From: Gracilaria domingensis
Taxonomy: Eukaryota; Rhodophyta; Florideophyceae; Gracilariales; Gracilariaceae
Reading direction: 5' to 3'
Length of the DNA: 64,000 nt
Assembly (NCBI GenBank): GCA_022539475.1
Contig: VCMS01000296.1
Location: 61,707 to 125,706 of the forward strand
Below are positions 35,997-45,031 of this stretch, one piece after another. The notes beneath the pieces are model-generated. The model did not search any database and had not been told where the DNA came from. It saw only the letters and a list, made by a program, of their open reading frames with translations. The number at the start of each line of letters is the position of its first letter. The stretch's first letter is position 1. A program made the translations under genes and the position numbers.

Positions 35997-36869
35997 CTAA
36001 GTATTAAAGGCATCGTAGCACTTGAAACAAATTCCAAGAGCATTTCTAAACCATTGACATTTGCATTTTCTGTACCCGTACAGTTCTGCCACCCTTCTGA
36101 TGGTCTCATGCACGTCCTCCACCCCATCAACAAGATATGTTACCGCTGCTGGATGGTCTTCTCCCTTCACATGAACTGCCAGGGTTGCCATTTCATATAG
36201 AGGGCCATCATTGGAAGCATTCCCGAAAGCAACGATTAAATGTGTGTCGAACTGGGGGTCGTTTTCAACCAAGGCTAACGCCCCACTATTTTTCGTGAAA
36301 CGAATGTCCCCTATGTCACAGTTTTCATCTTGAGGGTACGCAACCAGGTTCGGAAAGGATGTCAACACTTTTGAAATACCGGAGTTAACTTCTGTTTTCC
36401 ACTTCGAGAGTCCATTGTACGTGAAGTTAGGGAGTCCACTGTCTTTTCTAGTGCTCACCACTGCTTCTTGACGCTCTTCGTGAAGTCCGTGCGATTCATT
36501 TAAGGAGAGTGCAAGTCTCTCAAGTTCGGCTGCACATCTTTCGTAACCTTCCCTGTCAAGGTCCTGATCAATTTCGGTACCATTGGATAATCTCACCCGT
36601 GCGCCTTGGTTTCCAGAGATGCCAAAAGTGTAGCCACCCAGGTGCTCCATGAAACTCTCGGCATCCTCTATATCTAGCCCAGTAGCAATTCCGAAACCAA
36701 CGCGTGCGTTGATGTACTTCATGCATTTGACTGTTTCGGCAGGAATGTTGTCCCCAGCTCTTTTCAGAGTACCGTCAACATCACTAATCACGGCGTAGCC
36801 ATTTTCGAATATTTCGTTAGCCAGCTGCTGAGGAGTTACTTCTTGGGCTCTAACTTCCGAGTTATACAT
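35997..36869 (-). CDS. HAD-superfamily hydrolase, Cof/SPP-like
   Basis: 290 residues from ATG 36,869 (MYNSEVRAQEV...); longer frames would need a non-ATG start. Motif I VISDVDGT is complete (both Asp). Motif II is IATG, a cap domain with GISGNQG follows, a Lys/Arg-containing motif III lies in RFTKNSG, and motif IV is GNASNDGP. The family hydrolyses phosphate esters of small metabolites or sugars; the substrate cannot be read from the sequence. In this copy the residue after IATG is Leu, where copy 2 has Arg as in typical TGR motifs, so activity may be reduced. It is paralogous to the convergent gene at 35,033-35,944. AATAAA-like sequence follows the stop. Confidence 0.82.
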   Translation of the reverse strand: MYNSEVRAQEVTPQQLANEIFENGYAVISDVDGTLKRAGDNIPAETVKCMKYINARVGFGIATGLDIEDAESFMEHLGGYTFGISGNQGARVRLSNGTEIDQDLDREGYERCAAELERLALSLNESHGLHEERQEAVVSTRKDSGLPNFTYNGLSKWKTEVNSGISKVLTSFPNLVAYPQDENCDIGDIRFTKNSGALALVENDPQFDTHLIVAFGNASNDGPLYEMATLAVHVKGEDHPAAVTYLVDGVEDVHETIRRVAELYGYRKCKCQWFRNALGICFKCYDAFNT

Positions 36870-37496
36870 GTTTTGAAAGCTTTCTAAAGGGTTCGTTTTG
36901 CAAGTGGGTGTGGGTATAGGAATGAGAAGGATGTGATTGATGTTCACAAGGTGTTTCGTAGTATACAAAGAGTCTAAGAACGACCATATACGGGTATTGT
37001 AGTACTGTTTTAAATCGTTACTAGGAGGAGAAGTTTTTGCATCGATTTGAAGTAAAGAAAGGATGATTTACTCATAAATTATATGTACGGGTTCAAGTGG
37101 GTAAAGAAAACTGTAAATATCTTTAACATGAGCTTAGAAATCAAGAAGAGTAAAACAACCTCCATTATGGGTTGAAACCCATAAAAGGTTTACCTTACTT
37201 TATACGGGTGCCCCAAGTAATGCAAACGCTTAGTTCTTCAGAAATATCACAATTTTTGTACTTGTTTCGTTACTAGTATCGTGCACTTTAATGATATGGA
37301 ATGACCATTTTCTATCTAGCAAAATCTTAGCGAAATATTAGTGATAAGGGATGTAGGATTTAAAGGGGCATATTTGAACCACAGAAGGACGAACAATATA
37401 AGTAATGTAATAGGAACAGGTCATTTCGATAAAGTAACTTTTATGTTTAACTATCTCTAAAAGGTTTACAACACCGAAAAGTCATGTGTTCTAACC
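36870..37496. promoter_or_regulatory. AT-rich intergenic region in X copy 1
   Basis: About 630 bp, upstream of the HAD gene and downstream of the reductase-like gene. AT-rich with no frame of note. A short fold-back at about 37,160-37,195 (AACCTCCATTATGGG... AAACCCATAAAAGGTTT) is conserved in copy 2. It presumably holds the HAD promoter. Confidence 0.5.
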
Positions 37497-38399
37497 TCAA
37501 AGCTGGGGGAATGGGGAGGGGGATAACTTTTCCTTAACAACGTTGACGTAGTTTGTATGAAAAGGAGCGGGGTCACCGCCTACAATGTTTCTTTCTTGGC
37601 GGGAAAAGTCGTAGAAGTACGCGTTCCTAAACTGAAAGTCGGAGAAAGAAGTAGGGAAGCCAACGAGAGTTTTCCCATATGCAAGAAGTCGCCCAACGGT
37701 CTCTTCCAGGTGGAAAGTAGTACCTGTCTTAAGCGAAACTATCTTCAACAGCTCTTTCATTATTGTGAGCACAACCGTACTGCACTCCGTAGCGACTACG
37801 TCCATAGGAATGAAACCTCTTGAGGCCCCGACGATGTTGAACGCTGATAGCCACACGAGCTTCTCATAATAGCTTACGAGAAATGTGTCTTCGTCGACAA
37901 CCCCGCAAGTGAGACCCATAGACCTAAACCTGTCTGCAACGTTGGAGGCCCACTTTCCTGTTGCGACAGTGAGACCATCCGGACTTTGAGGAGTGACACC
38001 ATCCTGCGGAGCTGCGTTTCTTGAGAGGACACCAACGTATAGGACAACTTTAGAACATTTGTCCACACCGAGCTTCGAAAGCAATGGTATGATGTCTCCA
38101 TTCTGGAAGAAAACGAGATTCTCTCTGAGCGAATAAGGGCAAGCCTGAATTACGGTCTCCAGGGTGTTCGTTCTTCCACAAACTAGTATCGGTACATCAG
38201 AAAGATGAGAGGTAGCAGCCATGCTGCAGAATTCGTGTGCGGAAATGACCGTATCTTCTTCGTTCGCCAGCATGGTACCTATACGCCCCCTTCCAACAAT
38301 AACGGCCCGAGTCCTTCGGGCGGGAGATGAGGCCTGAGGGACGTCAGAGTATCTGGGACTCGGAGGCGGAGTCGGAGGCATGTCGCACTGGGAGTTCAT
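37497..38399 (-). CDS. Ketopantoate-reductase-like NAD(P)-binding protein
   Basis: 300 residues from ATG 38,399 (MNSQCDMPPTPPPSPRYSD...), the usual length for this family. A Pro/Ser-rich N-terminus is followed by RAVIVGRGRIGTML, a Rossmann dinucleotide-binding turn. A central NGD segment comes next, then KLVWLSAFNIVGA in the C-terminal helical domain, resembling the conserved Lys/Asn segment of PanE/ApbA proteins. Enzymes of this type reduce 2-dehydropantoate in pantothenate synthesis, but eukaryotic relatives may have other substrates. Copy 2 (59,223-60,116) differs by a three-residue deletion and few substitutions and is also open. It lies upstream of, and on the same strand as, the HAD gene. 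Confidence 0.7.
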   Translation of the reverse strand: MNSQCDMPPTPPPSPRYSDVPQASSPARRTRAVIVGRGRIGTMLANEEDTVISAHEFCSMAATSHLSDVPILVCGRTNTLETVIQACPYSLRENLVFFQNGDIIPLLSKLGVDKCSKVVLYVGVLSRNAAPQDGVTPQSPDGLTVATGKWASNVADRFRSMGLTCGVVDEDTFLVSYYEKLVWLSAFNIVGASRGFIPMDVVATECSTVVLTIMKELLKIVSLKTGTTFHLEETVGRLLAYGKTLVGFPTSFSDFQFRNAYFYDFSRQERNIVGGDPAPFHTNYVNVVKEKLSPSPFPQL

Positions 38400-38796
38400 T
38401 GCAAGTGTTCGAATGTTTTTGTGTGACGATAGAAATGGAAGATGGGGCGGAGAACTGCTGGGGTAAAGAGTGATACGTAAGTACAAACGGTTGGGAAGCG
38501 CAGAACGGGAACATGGTTCACTTTGTGAAAGTGAGCGAAATGTATGATATGTGATTGTACTGAATGAATGATAGGCCTTGTATGAGACGACAAGCCACAA
38601 AGTGTGATGATGTTTTATGAAAGGTAGGTGGAAGAGTAGAAAGTGTGCAATGAATGAAACTGATTTCGAACCTGAGTTGTAAAGTAGTTGTAAAGTACGA
38701 GTTACGGGGAGCTTGAATACAGGATGAAAGAAGCCATTTTGGCTTCATAAATGAGGTGAACGGGTTTTATAGCTTCAATCGGATTGCCATAATTAA
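38400..38796 (-). promoter_or_regulatory. 5' region of the reductase-like gene
   Basis: About 400 bp without a credible gene, between the divergent reductase-like gene and the epimerase fragment. It is conserved in copy 2, including an 11-bp repeated motif TTGTAAAGTA near 38,680. It contains no N-terminal epimerase coding sequence. Confidence 0.45.
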
Positions 38797-39117
38797 AAGG
38801 ATGGAGTTGGATTGCGCCCGAATATGTCTATAAAGGTCGTAGAAGCACTTATGAAGGAAGGAGTTGTACACATGTTATTGTTGATGACGGTGGAGCCAGG
38901 GTTTGGAGGACAGGCGTTTATGGAGGGTGTTCTTGATAAGGTGCGACATGCAAGGAAGTTGTACCCAAGAATAGGGATACAGGTGGATGGAGGTATTGGA
39001 CTGAGTACTGTGAAAGCAGTAGTGAAGGCCGGTGCAAACATTTCAGTTGCAGGATCTGCCATCTTTGGCTCGAGTAACCCAGCTCATGTCATAGCTGGTT
39101 TTCGAAAGGTTGGTTAG
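38797..39117 (+). pseudogene. rpe: Ribulose-phosphate 3-epimerase, C-terminal fragment
   Basis: The reading frame begins after a TAA at 38,794 with KDGVGLRPN and continues through LLMTVEPGFGGQ, IQVDGGIG and VAGSAIFGSSNP. These are the phosphate-binding and catalytic C-terminal half of ribulose-phosphate 3-epimerase (a TIM barrel of the pentose phosphate and Calvin cycles). The N-terminal half is absent in both X copies and no ATG precedes the fragment, so it cannot make an active enzyme. Copy 2 keeps more family-typical residues (PNTSI, VVDML) than this copy (PNMSI, VVHML). It is probably a host-gene fragment captured when X formed. Confidence 0.88.
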
Positions 39118-39185
39118 AGATAGTAGCATAAATTTATTGTTTATTACATTGTTACCTTTACGTGTTATCACAACTAAATTCTCCG

Positions 39186-39545
39186 TCTCCATTGGAGATG
39201 TATTTCTCTTGTATGACAACCGGGAAAGGATGTGAGAGAACATAAATATATCCCCAGTGGACGCTGAGAGGGAGGATGAACTACTCTACGTGCTATCATT
39301 GTTACCCATCCGGTGTCGAGTGGTGACATATTCTTTTTTTGTCACAACCCACAAAGGATGTGACGGAAGAAGAACATGCCCCCAGTCGAGACAGAGGGTG
39401 AGCAACTCTAAGTACAATCCCTAGTCCCTAGCTTGCCTCCACTGGCAATATCTTCCTGTTTTGCTATAACCATCGAGTGGGGTTATGGTGGAAGAGAAAA
39501 ATATCGCCGGTCGAGGCGAGGTGGGTGGGGACTATGTGAAGAGGG
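39186..39545. repeat. Three diverged tandem hairpin units
   Basis: Three roughly 115-bp units, each with an internal dyad. The core of the middle unit is TTTGTCACAACC...AAAGGATGTGAC, flanked by GTCGAGTGG and CCCCAGTCGAGAC. The first unit has ATGACAACC/AAAGGATGTGAG and CCCCAGTGGA; the third has GCTATAACC/GGTTATGG and GTCGAGG. The set is retained in X copy 2 at about 58,085-58,445. It lies between the epimerase fragment and the coiled-coil gene; 39,118-39,185 and 39,546-39,750 show nothing else. Confidence 0.7.
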
Positions 39546-39750
39546 GACAGGGAGATGGCGCTTAAATAGTGGAAGGTGCGGAGGTGTACAGTGGATGTCT
39601 TTGCGGGAAATGGGATGAGGGAAACAGGGACAATCATGGTGCTGGATATAGCCCGTGTGGTTGGACAGTGGGGGTGGACAGCACAGTTTAGCTCGATTGC
39701 ACTGTATCGCAGCGGAAACTTCGATCCAACTACTACTTCTTTTTCTGAAG

Positions 39751-40680
39751 ATGTCGAACGGATACGTGAAGGATGAGGAGCTGTGGGTGCTGTTGGAGGG
39801 GAAGGAGGTACCGCAGACGCCGTCACCAAAGCGGGAAGAGGACGTGATTACGGCGGCTGGTCGGATGTCGCAGAAGAAGGAAGTGGCTGAGGAAGGAAAG
39901 AAGTGTGAGGCGAGGAGAGGGGATGGTGATGAGGTGGAGAAGGGGGTAGAATTGGAGGTGGAGGGGGTCGCAATGGAGAGAAGGGGTGCGGTGCATCTGA
40001 GTCAGTTAGAGGTTGGAGACCAGATAGAGAGTGGGGGCGGAGAGGGTGACAGGGAGATGCGGTTTGTGGGGGAGATGAAGGCGAGGGTGGGGATGTTGGG
40101 GTTGGTGATGAAGGAGCAACTGGACGATGGAATTGTGGAGATTGTAACGGAAATGGGCGGTGTGGTGCTGAGTGGGGGTGGTAGTGGTGTTTCGGTTGAG
40201 GCGATTTCAAGCCTGCGGAATTCGTTGTCGGTATTGGGAGTGGAGATGAGAAATCATGTGTATGGGATAGTGGAGTGTGCGGGAAGGGAGGTTGGAGAGT
40301 TGCGGGAGGAGAATAGGGTTCTGAACGAGAGGTTGGACGTGCTGGAGAAGGAGGTGAAGGAGCTGTGCAAGAGGCAAAGATTGGTGGAAGAGGAGACGGT
40401 GAAAGGAGGTGTGGAGGGAAAGACGGAGAAGGGAAGTGTGGGAAGGGTGGCGGTGCAGAAGGGGTCTCCTGTGACACCGAAGACAAAGGGTGGTGGGGTT
40501 GGGGATGGGAAGAGCCGTCTGAAGAAGAGGCGTAAGGAGATGAAGAAGGTGGTGGAGGAGGTGCCGCGGGAGGGAGTGGGAGCTCCGGTGGTGACTGGGT
40601 TTAGGAGTGCGGCGGACGTAGCGCGGACTGCGAAGGGGATTCTGAGGGGACAGGAGGAGAGAAGGATGGGAGGGATTTGA
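39751..40680 (+). CDS. Glu/Gly/Val-rich coiled-coil protein of module X
   Basis: 309 residues from ATG 39,751 (MSNGYVKDEELW...). The N-terminal two-thirds is acidic and Glu-rich. A short heptad segment (VGELREENRVLNERLDVLEKEVKEL, shown here only as a pattern of Leu/Val spacings near residues 188-212) predicts a coiled coil. The C-terminus is basic (KSRLKKRRKEMKKVVEE). The coding strand is extremely purine- and G-rich, unlike the other X genes. Copy 2 (56,942-57,871) is open with few substitutions, which suggests selection or recent duplication. No known family was recognised. It resembles a small DNA- or RNA-associated structural protein, but function is not assigned. Confidence 0.65.
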   Translation: MSNGYVKDEELWVLLEGKEVPQTPSPKREEDVITAAGRMSQKKEVAEEGKKCEARRGDGDEVEKGVELEVEGVAMERRGAVHLSQLEVGDQIESGGGEGDREMRFVGEMKARVGMLGLVMKEQLDDGIVEIVTEMGGVVLSGGGSGVSVEAISSLRNSLSVLGVEMRNHVYGIVECAGREVGELREENRVLNERLDVLEKEVKELCKRQRLVEEETVKGGVEGKTEKGSVGRVAVQKGSPVTPKTKGGGVGDGKSRLKKRRKEMKKVVEEVPREGVGAPVVTGFRSAADVARTAKGILRGQEERRMGGI

Positions 40681-41117
40681 AGCCGTTTTGGGGCGAGGCG
40701 GGTATACGAGAAGGGGGAGAGTTGTGCACCTGACTTCTACAAAATGAACGCGTGATGGGCGAGAAATGGGTAAATAGCGGGGGTGGTGTGGACTGGGAAG
40801 AAGTGATGGGATGATTGAGGTGGGATGAGTTGCGATTGGCATTGCAACATGGGAGAAAATGGAAACGCAAACTAGCACGAGTGCAGTTTTGAGAGAGGGT
40901 CGCGGAAAAGAGTGAATGGGGTGGTGCGGCGAAGTAGAACCTCTACAAAAACTAGGGGACCCAAGCACTAAACTGCGCGAAATGGAATTTAATATTCCAA
41001 AATTTCTTAATTTTTTGAGTGCCAGCCTCTGCTACCCCCTCGCGCGCCCCAAATAGCCCCAAAACTAGCTTAGTTTCCAAAGCGAACAGACTATATTCCA
41101 CTTTGCAGAACACAGAC
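40681..41117. other. Right end of module X copy 1
   Basis: Non-coding, ending at the junction with the MTase-SET gene. It contains the dyad AATTTAATATTCCAAAATTTCTTAA region and a CGCGCGCC stretch. The same sequence in reverse opens copy 2 at 56,474. Confidence 0.6.
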
Positions 41118-44013
41118 GAACCTGTGGAGCAACGATATCTTGTAACGAAGCTTCTTGACAAGAAGGACGGTGAGGAGGACCAGAGACTCCGCGATTTTTT
41201 CCTTCTCTCTATGGATATGGGTATATACCTACCGGTGCGATGCCTGGTAGGTTATTTCATGACCAGGAGAAAGCAGGTTCTGAAGACGACAGTGTTCATC
41301 CCACTAACAGCTGTGAACCCATTTGAGGTGGTTATATACTTATCATACCGGCCACATAATGGGAGAGAACGAAAACATCAGAATGATGAAGAAGAAACAA
41401 CCGAAAAAGAAACGAAAAGTGAACCATGCACCATCTGTGTACATACCCACTTTTACGTCGTTCTCCAAATACAACTGTGATCGACTGGGATTCGCTATCA
41501 GTGAGGTCGTATGGGCATGGAGTTGTTTTGCGGCTCATCTTGGATACACGAACGTTGAGCACATGATGAAACCATACATTTACATGAATATGCAGGCGTT
41601 GAAGTATACAGCGCTAGAGACACGGGAGTCTCGTTACGCCCCGCCGAGCCAGAGTACTCGATTCAACACACAGGATGTGCCACAGAGCAGTACTAGTGGA
41701 TCGGTGGAGACCTTGAGTGATGAATGCGATACAAACCTGCGAATACTGGCTAAGGAAGTTTTGACAGACCTCGAAACCATATGGACCCACGATAGCCTCT
41801 ATAGCTTACGGGTTGATCAGATGAGGAACTGTATAGAGTTTTCGGGGATACGGATGGATACCGTATCTGGTTCTGACTCCGGTGAGTTGCCTGCACGATT
41901 TCAGAACTTTTCGGAGTTGCTATGGAAACCGATACAGGATATGCGTCATGCGGCAGGGTTCAATGTGGGCATTCACGCGAAACCCGATATTGAACTGACG
42001 AAAACTCCTAAAACTTCCGGTAACGCCGAACTTTCTCCGACCAAGTCTGCCCCACCCCCACCTCGTCGAGAGTATATGGACCTCGTGAGCTCCGATAGCG
42101 ACGACTTCGAGAAGCCGGTGAATCGTGCCCAGCATGAATCTCGGGTTGCCGGGTACAACATTCAAAAGACTGGTATTAAGCCGCCTATGAAGGGGATATC
42201 CAGTCTCCTTCGAATGAATATGGACAAGGTGTGGAAGGGGATGAGAAAGTCATACTTTGTAGCGTACAACTGTGACATGAAGGACCTGAGGCACACACAC
42301 AAAACATTTGTGAATCAGAGTGAGATTTTATGGGGTGAGACAGAGCTTGTCCTAACAGACCCTCCCTTTAACACTCGAAGGAAGAGAAGCAAACGGAATA
42401 GTGCTCACGATGTCTTCAGTGACGATGACATGATCAGTACGGCTGACTTAATAAGTTCCGCGCTTCGGTCAGGTGGGCACTTCATTATATTCTGTGCCAT
42501 GGCACAGTTTCATGTTTGGCACAGGATACTCTCGGAAACGGCGAGTACGAAAGATGAAGCTGGAAGCGAAGGTAAGCCAGAACTCATGCTTTCGTTTAAA
42601 GTGGATGGGAATCCACTGGTGTTCATCCGGGATCGAAGTAATGTTGGAGGGAATCCACGGAAGTTTGGGATACAGCCCGTAACGGAGTACGCCGTTCATG
42701 GGGTGAGGCGTGGATTGCGACCATCGGAGGAAGCCAGTCTTACTCCATTTGAGGAGAACCATTTCATTCCTTCTACTTTCCCGGCTAGCAGGAATGTAAT
42801 TGACCGGGTGCCAAAACCGAGAGCGGAGGAGTGGTTGACATGGAAGGTAAATGAGCTAGGTAGTTCAGTACCAAGTGGGCAGTACATAACACCGGAGCAG
42901 AAGTCCAGGGAGTTGATGAAAGAGTTGATATGTCGGTTCACAAGACCGGGAGATCTTGTCATGGACATGTTCGCGGGAACTTTTTCTACGGGTATGGCGT
43001 GCCTATCGCTGACAAAGCATAGGAAGTTCTTGGGGTGCGAGAAAAATAGGCCATGTTTCATCCATGCGAAGCACCATGTAACGACTTTTAAGGCCGAAGT
43101 TCTTCGCGGGGGGAAGAGTGACATCGTGGTTGAACAGGAGGTGGTAGATGCTGCTTCAACGACTTATGAACGGGTTCCACATAGGGACCGAGGTCGGCTT
43201 GAATGGGAGGCTCCATTTGGATACCCCCAGTACCAAGTGATGCCTGCACATATTACTCAGTTCCTAGGAAGACACTGGAACGACTGGGAGTTTGTCGACA
43301 AGTGTGGACAGCATACTGTAGATCTTTGGGACGAGAAGTATCGAGGAGCTCTGAATCTAATGGATATGCATATGCTGTTGACGGTTGAAGCCAATCGCTA
43401 TCTCTTACATGTAGCATCTTCTAAGATTCGACATCCCCGTGCTGGTATGGGGGTGTTCACGGAACATAAGATATTGGCTGGAGAAACTATGTGTCATTTC
43501 TATGGAACTTTGGTATACACGGATCTGACGAACCGGAAGGAAAGACACTTAACGTATGGAAGTGGCTGTCTCGGGGCAACTCCAGTGCGTTACAAGTTGT
43601 TTTCTATGATGGTCACTGTGACTGGTTCGGACTTTCTGCACCTGAGGAACAGACCACGACAGGCTCAGGATAGAAAGGAGAGCGACGTCTACATTGTCCG
43701 GGCGCCTTTTTGTATCAAGGGCTACATTAACGACGCCGGATATCATGCCGGGGATCCCGATTTATCGCAGCCCCGGTCAAACAGGACTCGAAGTGCCAAT
43801 GTGCAGATGGTGGAAGCGAAGTCCGTGATACAGTTTAAGTCCGACCTTTCTAACTATGCTCTAGTTCGTTGTAGAGCAGTAAGAGATATTGAGAGGGGCG
43901 AAGAGTTGTATTTCAACTACGGAGAGCAGTACGCCTGGGACTGGGCTCTAGAGGTCTATTCGGTATTGAACTCATGTATTGCTCCAATGTCAGATCTGAC
44001 ATTGGAGCAATAG
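41118..44013 (+). pseudogene. Block B: DNA methyltransferase-SET gene, 5'-truncated and frameshifted
   Basis: Begins at about codon 104 (KPVEQRYLVTKLLDKKDGEE) directly at the X junction. A two-base deletion near 41,350, shared with block C but not block A, shifts the frame just before the nuclear localisation signal (KKKQPKKKRKVNH, near 41,390). From 41,323 one frame runs to 44,013 and holds all catalytic parts: DPPFNTRRKR (42,358), MDMFAGTFSTG (42,962) and the SET domain (about 43,430-43,930, with INDAGY, SANVQ and GEELYFNYG). An 896-residue protein starting internally is possible. The C-terminus differs from the other copies because an inverted duplication adds 16 residues before the usual LTLEQ end. 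Confidence 0.85.
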
Positions 44014-44033
44014 ATGAGTTCAATACCGAATAG
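43956..44033. repeat. 78-bp palindrome at the MTase-SET stop codon
   Basis: The last bases of the gene (TCTGACATTGGAGCAATAG and following) are preceded by an inverted copy of themselves, with one mismatch, centred on AGATCT. The other copies of the gene have only the right arm. It looks like a fold-back repair or template-switch product. Confidence 0.92.
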
Positions 44034-44930
44034 AAAGTAAATATGCTTGTGAATGTTGCAGCTGCCTGCAATACGCGTTGTACATGTACACTGGAGCTCT
44101 TCATCTATTTGTAGTGGCAATATTTGCGACCCAATGGGCACCTCAAATTCCTAAGAAGCAGGAACTGCGGAGTCACGGTAGACACCACCGGAGCGGAGCT
44201 ACGGACCATGCCAACCGGCGGGAACAGGTCCGACAGCGGAGCGACGCACTCAAAGGCGCCAAAAACAAACCCAATACTGGGGCAGAAGCGATACCTAAAC
44301 CAGGTGAACAAGTGCAAACAGCAAGACTCAACAGAGTGACAACAACAAGAATCAACAACAAAAACAAAACAAGAAACAACAAAAGACAACCGACACGACG
44401 GTAAAGACAATCAAAGATCCAAAGATGGCGAGACAAGTGCTTCTTTAGTGACCCTGAGGGGTAGTAGTGCCGATACCAGTCGTGGTCACTCTCCGGTTGG
44501 AGTCGTAGACCTACGTAGGCAGCAAGGTACTATGGCCCGATGCTGAACAGGATTCGACTTGACTGTCGACTCAGCTATCGATTTACTTGGAGGCTCAAGG
44601 GTGAGATCACCCGAGCATGTATACTATTACTATGTCTAAGGTGCACACTTCCCGTGGGTTCTACACGTGGACAACCCACTGTCAGGGGGTGGGGGTAATT
44701 CCGAGCGGGCGTGGCACAACTATCTGCAGGCCAACCTCCACACGTTGCCAACTGTTCCACTTACTCTACACTTCCCACAGGGGATTTACCAATCAAGGCT
44801 CCGTTAAAACCCTCCAAAAATTGCCCAAAATCAAGGAGAGTTTTCATAACTTCGCCACGTCACCGGCCATCGGTACCATCTCATTATGAGCGGCATGGTG
44901 CATCCGATAGCGGAAAGCCGTTGCTCCACT
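44034..44930. other. Leader remnant and unrelated sequence between blocks B and C
   Basis: 44,034-44,173 matches the spacer upstream of the coiled-coil gene (compare 48,730-48,870). From 44,174 the sequence matches nothing else in the window. It includes an A/C-rich stretch (about 44,330-44,400) and no credible gene. It could be flanking genomic DNA or a fragment of another element. Confidence 0.55.
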
Positions 44931-45031
44931 GAAGTACACCCTTGTGTTGAGGTCGACGTTTACCTACGTTCCTTTTTGAACGAAAGCACGTGATTTAAAC
45001 TCAAAATATATTCTCCATTCTCAGCTTGACG
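44931..45031 (+). promoter_or_regulatory. Block C left terminus and transposase leader
   Basis: Repeats 29,094-29,194 with few changes, beginning GAAGTACACCC. It then jumps directly into the transposase coding region at a point equivalent to 31,086, so the promoter is kept while the first ~600 codons are deleted. Confidence 0.65.

Larger units (their letters stand above)
34963..41117 (+). mobile_element. Module X, copy 1 (6.2 kb gene cassette)
   Basis: A block nearly identical to 56,474-62,649 in inverse orientation. It begins CAATTCGCAATTGAACATG and ends at about CTTTGCAGAACACAGACG. It carries five genes or fragments: HAD-like (+), HAD-like (-), ketopantoate-reductase-like (-), an epimerase fragment (+) and a coiled-coil gene (+). 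None resembles a transposase. No convincing terminal inverted repeats or target duplications are visible. The left flank is the ParB gene and the right flank is the MTase-SET gene, so the flanks do not form one interrupted gene. It is mobile or at least duplicated; the mechanism is unknown. Confidence 0.8.

Noticed and set aside
34963-41117. Terminal inverted repeats of module X (TGCAA at both ends)
   Set aside because: TGCAA is present at the left end of copy 1 only because of the ParB flank; copy 2 has GTCAA there.
44174-44930. A tRNA-derived SINE or LTR fragment
   Set aside because: A GGTTGGAGTCG stretch weakly resembles a B box and there is an A/C-rich tail, but there is no A box, no cloverleaf and no second copy in the window.
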